From QQUK01 sp913009765 (GTDB lineage Bacteria; Zixibacteria; MSB-5A5; GN15; FEB-12), in assembly GCA_937900185.1 (NCBI GenBank), contig CALCCW010000210.1, positions 1 through 6,163 on the forward strand: DNA of 6,163 bases, read 5' to 3'. The position numbers and the translations under genes are program-made. Numbering within the stretch: position 1 is the stretch's first letter; every line of letters begins with the position of its first letter. Shown here piece after piece: positions 5,212 through 6,163 of this stretch. Under the pieces are notes generated by a model, which was not told where the DNA came from, made no database searches, and saw only the letters and a program-made list of their open reading frames with translations.

Positions 5212-6163
5212 ATTCAATTAAGATATCAAACGGCATACGGGTATAAAATTGATTTGGTTCAAATAGCTTCAAATCGTCAGCCAGTATATTGCTTACTGAT
5301 TTTGATTTAAACAATCTTGCTGCTGATGAGAATAGAGAAGCCCCCGGCAGAATTATAAATGGTTTTTTTTGTGGATAAATTTCTATTTGATAATCTTTAA
5401 ATTTTTCATGTTCAGCAATATAATCAACAGCATCTTTAAAACCGCCAATCTTATCGACTAAACCATTCTCTTTTGCTTCACTTCCTGTCCAAACTTTACC
5501 TTGTGAGAGATTGTTTATAGAATCTGACGGAAGTGATCTGTTTGCTGCTACCAACTCAACAAAATGGTCGTACATACTTTTTAATTGATAAAAATATTTA
5601 TCTCGTTCTTCTTGAGTAAAAGGTTTAATCTGCGAAAGCATCCCTGAAAATTTTCCGCGAGTATACAGCTCTTTGTTTAGAGATATTTTTTTGTGTAATT
5701 CACTTAAGTCAATCTTGCCCCCAAAGATTCCGACAGAACCGGTTATCGTAGCTCTATTGGCAAACAACGTTTTACCTGCCATCGCAAAATAATAGCCTCC
5801 TGATGCGGCAACATTTCCCATTGAAATTGTCAAAGGAATTTTAGAGCTTTTCTTGGCAAATGCATGATAAATCTCCTCCCCTGCCAATGCTGCTCCTCCG
5901 GGTGAATTGACTCTTAAGAGAATTGCTTTAGTACGTTTATTTTGCATTGCTTGATGTAGTGCTGTTTTCATCATTGATGGTGTCACATCTGATTTGCCAG
6001 AAAATATTGAACTCTGTCCATCCGGTTGAACTTCACCCTGTGCAACAATCACAGCAATTACCGGTTTTTCATCCCAAGAATCATATACTATAGTGTCCTT
6101 GTGATAGGCACCCATTGTAATTTCATGTTTATTTTTCTCTATCAAATTCGGGAAAACATCTTT
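5210..6163 (-). CDS. sppA: Signal peptide peptidase SppA, 67K type, C-terminal part (5' end beyond window)
   Basis: About 317 codons are visible and the frame stays open to the right edge, so the N-terminus is missing. TTG at 6145 is not a convincing start. SppA is an inner-membrane serine protease of the ClpP/crotonase fold that degrades cleaved signal peptides. Numbering from the TTG codon at 6145, visible motifs are VNSPGG (79-84), MGNVAASGGYYFAM (109-122) with the nucleophile Ser115 (codon 5801-5803), ITGSVGIFG (134-142), and GKVWTGSEAKENGLVDKIGG (216-235). In tandem 67K enzymes the catalytic lysine comes from the N-terminal half; here the position where short SppA forms carry lysine appears to be Ser167, consistent with a long form. 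The catalytic dyad therefore cannot be fully checked. The gene is convergent with the pilin operon, with 53 bases between stops. Confidence 0.9.
   Translation of the reverse strand, partial: KDVFPNLIEKNKHEITMGAYHKDTIVYDSWDEKPVIAVIVAQGEVQPDGQSSIFSGKSDVTPSMMKTALHQAMQNKRTKAILLRVNSPGGAALAGEEIYHAFAKKSSKIPLTISMGNVAASGGYYFAMAGKTLFANRATITGSVGIFGGKIDLSELHKKISLNKELYTRGKFSGMLSQIKPFTQEERDKYFYQLKSMYDHFVELVAANRSLPSDSINNLSQGKVWTGSEAKENGLVDKIGGFKDAVDYIAEHEKFKDYQIEIYPQKKPFIILPGASLFSSAARLFKSKSVSNILADDLKLFEPNQFYTRMPFDILIE

Noticed and set aside
5062..5310. A plus-strand open frame running from the end of the PilX-like gene through the terminator into sppA
   Set aside because: It spans a strong hairpin terminator and overlaps two real genes in other frames.

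Overview
The window looks like a short, low-GC contig from a Gram-negative bacterium, most likely assembled from environmental or metagenomic DNA. The first 29 bases are Illumina TruSeq read-2 adapter, so the left end is an artificial contig edge. The gene families (PilV/PilW/PilX-type minor pilins, a long-type signal peptide peptidase SppA) and the intergenic palindromes with a CTTCGACTCCGCTCAG core recall uncultured FCB-type lineages such as Zixibacteria, Ignavibacteria or Bacteroidota relatives. That placement is an impression from memory and is weak; a 16S gene or a protein search would be needed.

Layout: 1-29 is adapter. Positions 30-413 hold no convincing complete gene, but contain a compact nested palindromic element (about 91-230), a second weaker palindrome (287-329) and a terminator (373-404). 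Positions 414-1844 on the minus strand encode a complete NAD(P)-type aldehyde dehydrogenase with all key catalytic residues. Positions 1845-2272 are an AT-rich divergent intergenic region with candidate promoters for both directions, an operator-like inverted repeat and a 12-bp direct repeat. Positions 2273-5156 on the plus strand are a tight three-gene minor-pilin operon: a PilV/GspI-like protein, a PilW/GspJ-like protein and an unusually large PilX-like protein. A bidirectional hairpin terminator sits between this operon and the convergent minus-strand gene at 5210-6163. That last gene is the C-terminal half of a 67K-type SppA and runs off the right edge.

The three pilin-like proteins probably act together in the inner membrane and periplasm as an initiating or tip subcomplex of a type IV pilus. 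The large C-terminal region of the PilX-like protein would be displayed at the tip. The aldehyde dehydrogenase and SppA are housekeeping or metabolic neighbours with no evident functional tie to the pilus. I see no CRISPR array, tRNA, rRNA, transposase or defence gene, and nothing that clearly amounts to a new system. The least ordinary items are the 554-residue PilX-like protein, the switchable palindromic element near the left end, and the adapter carry-over.
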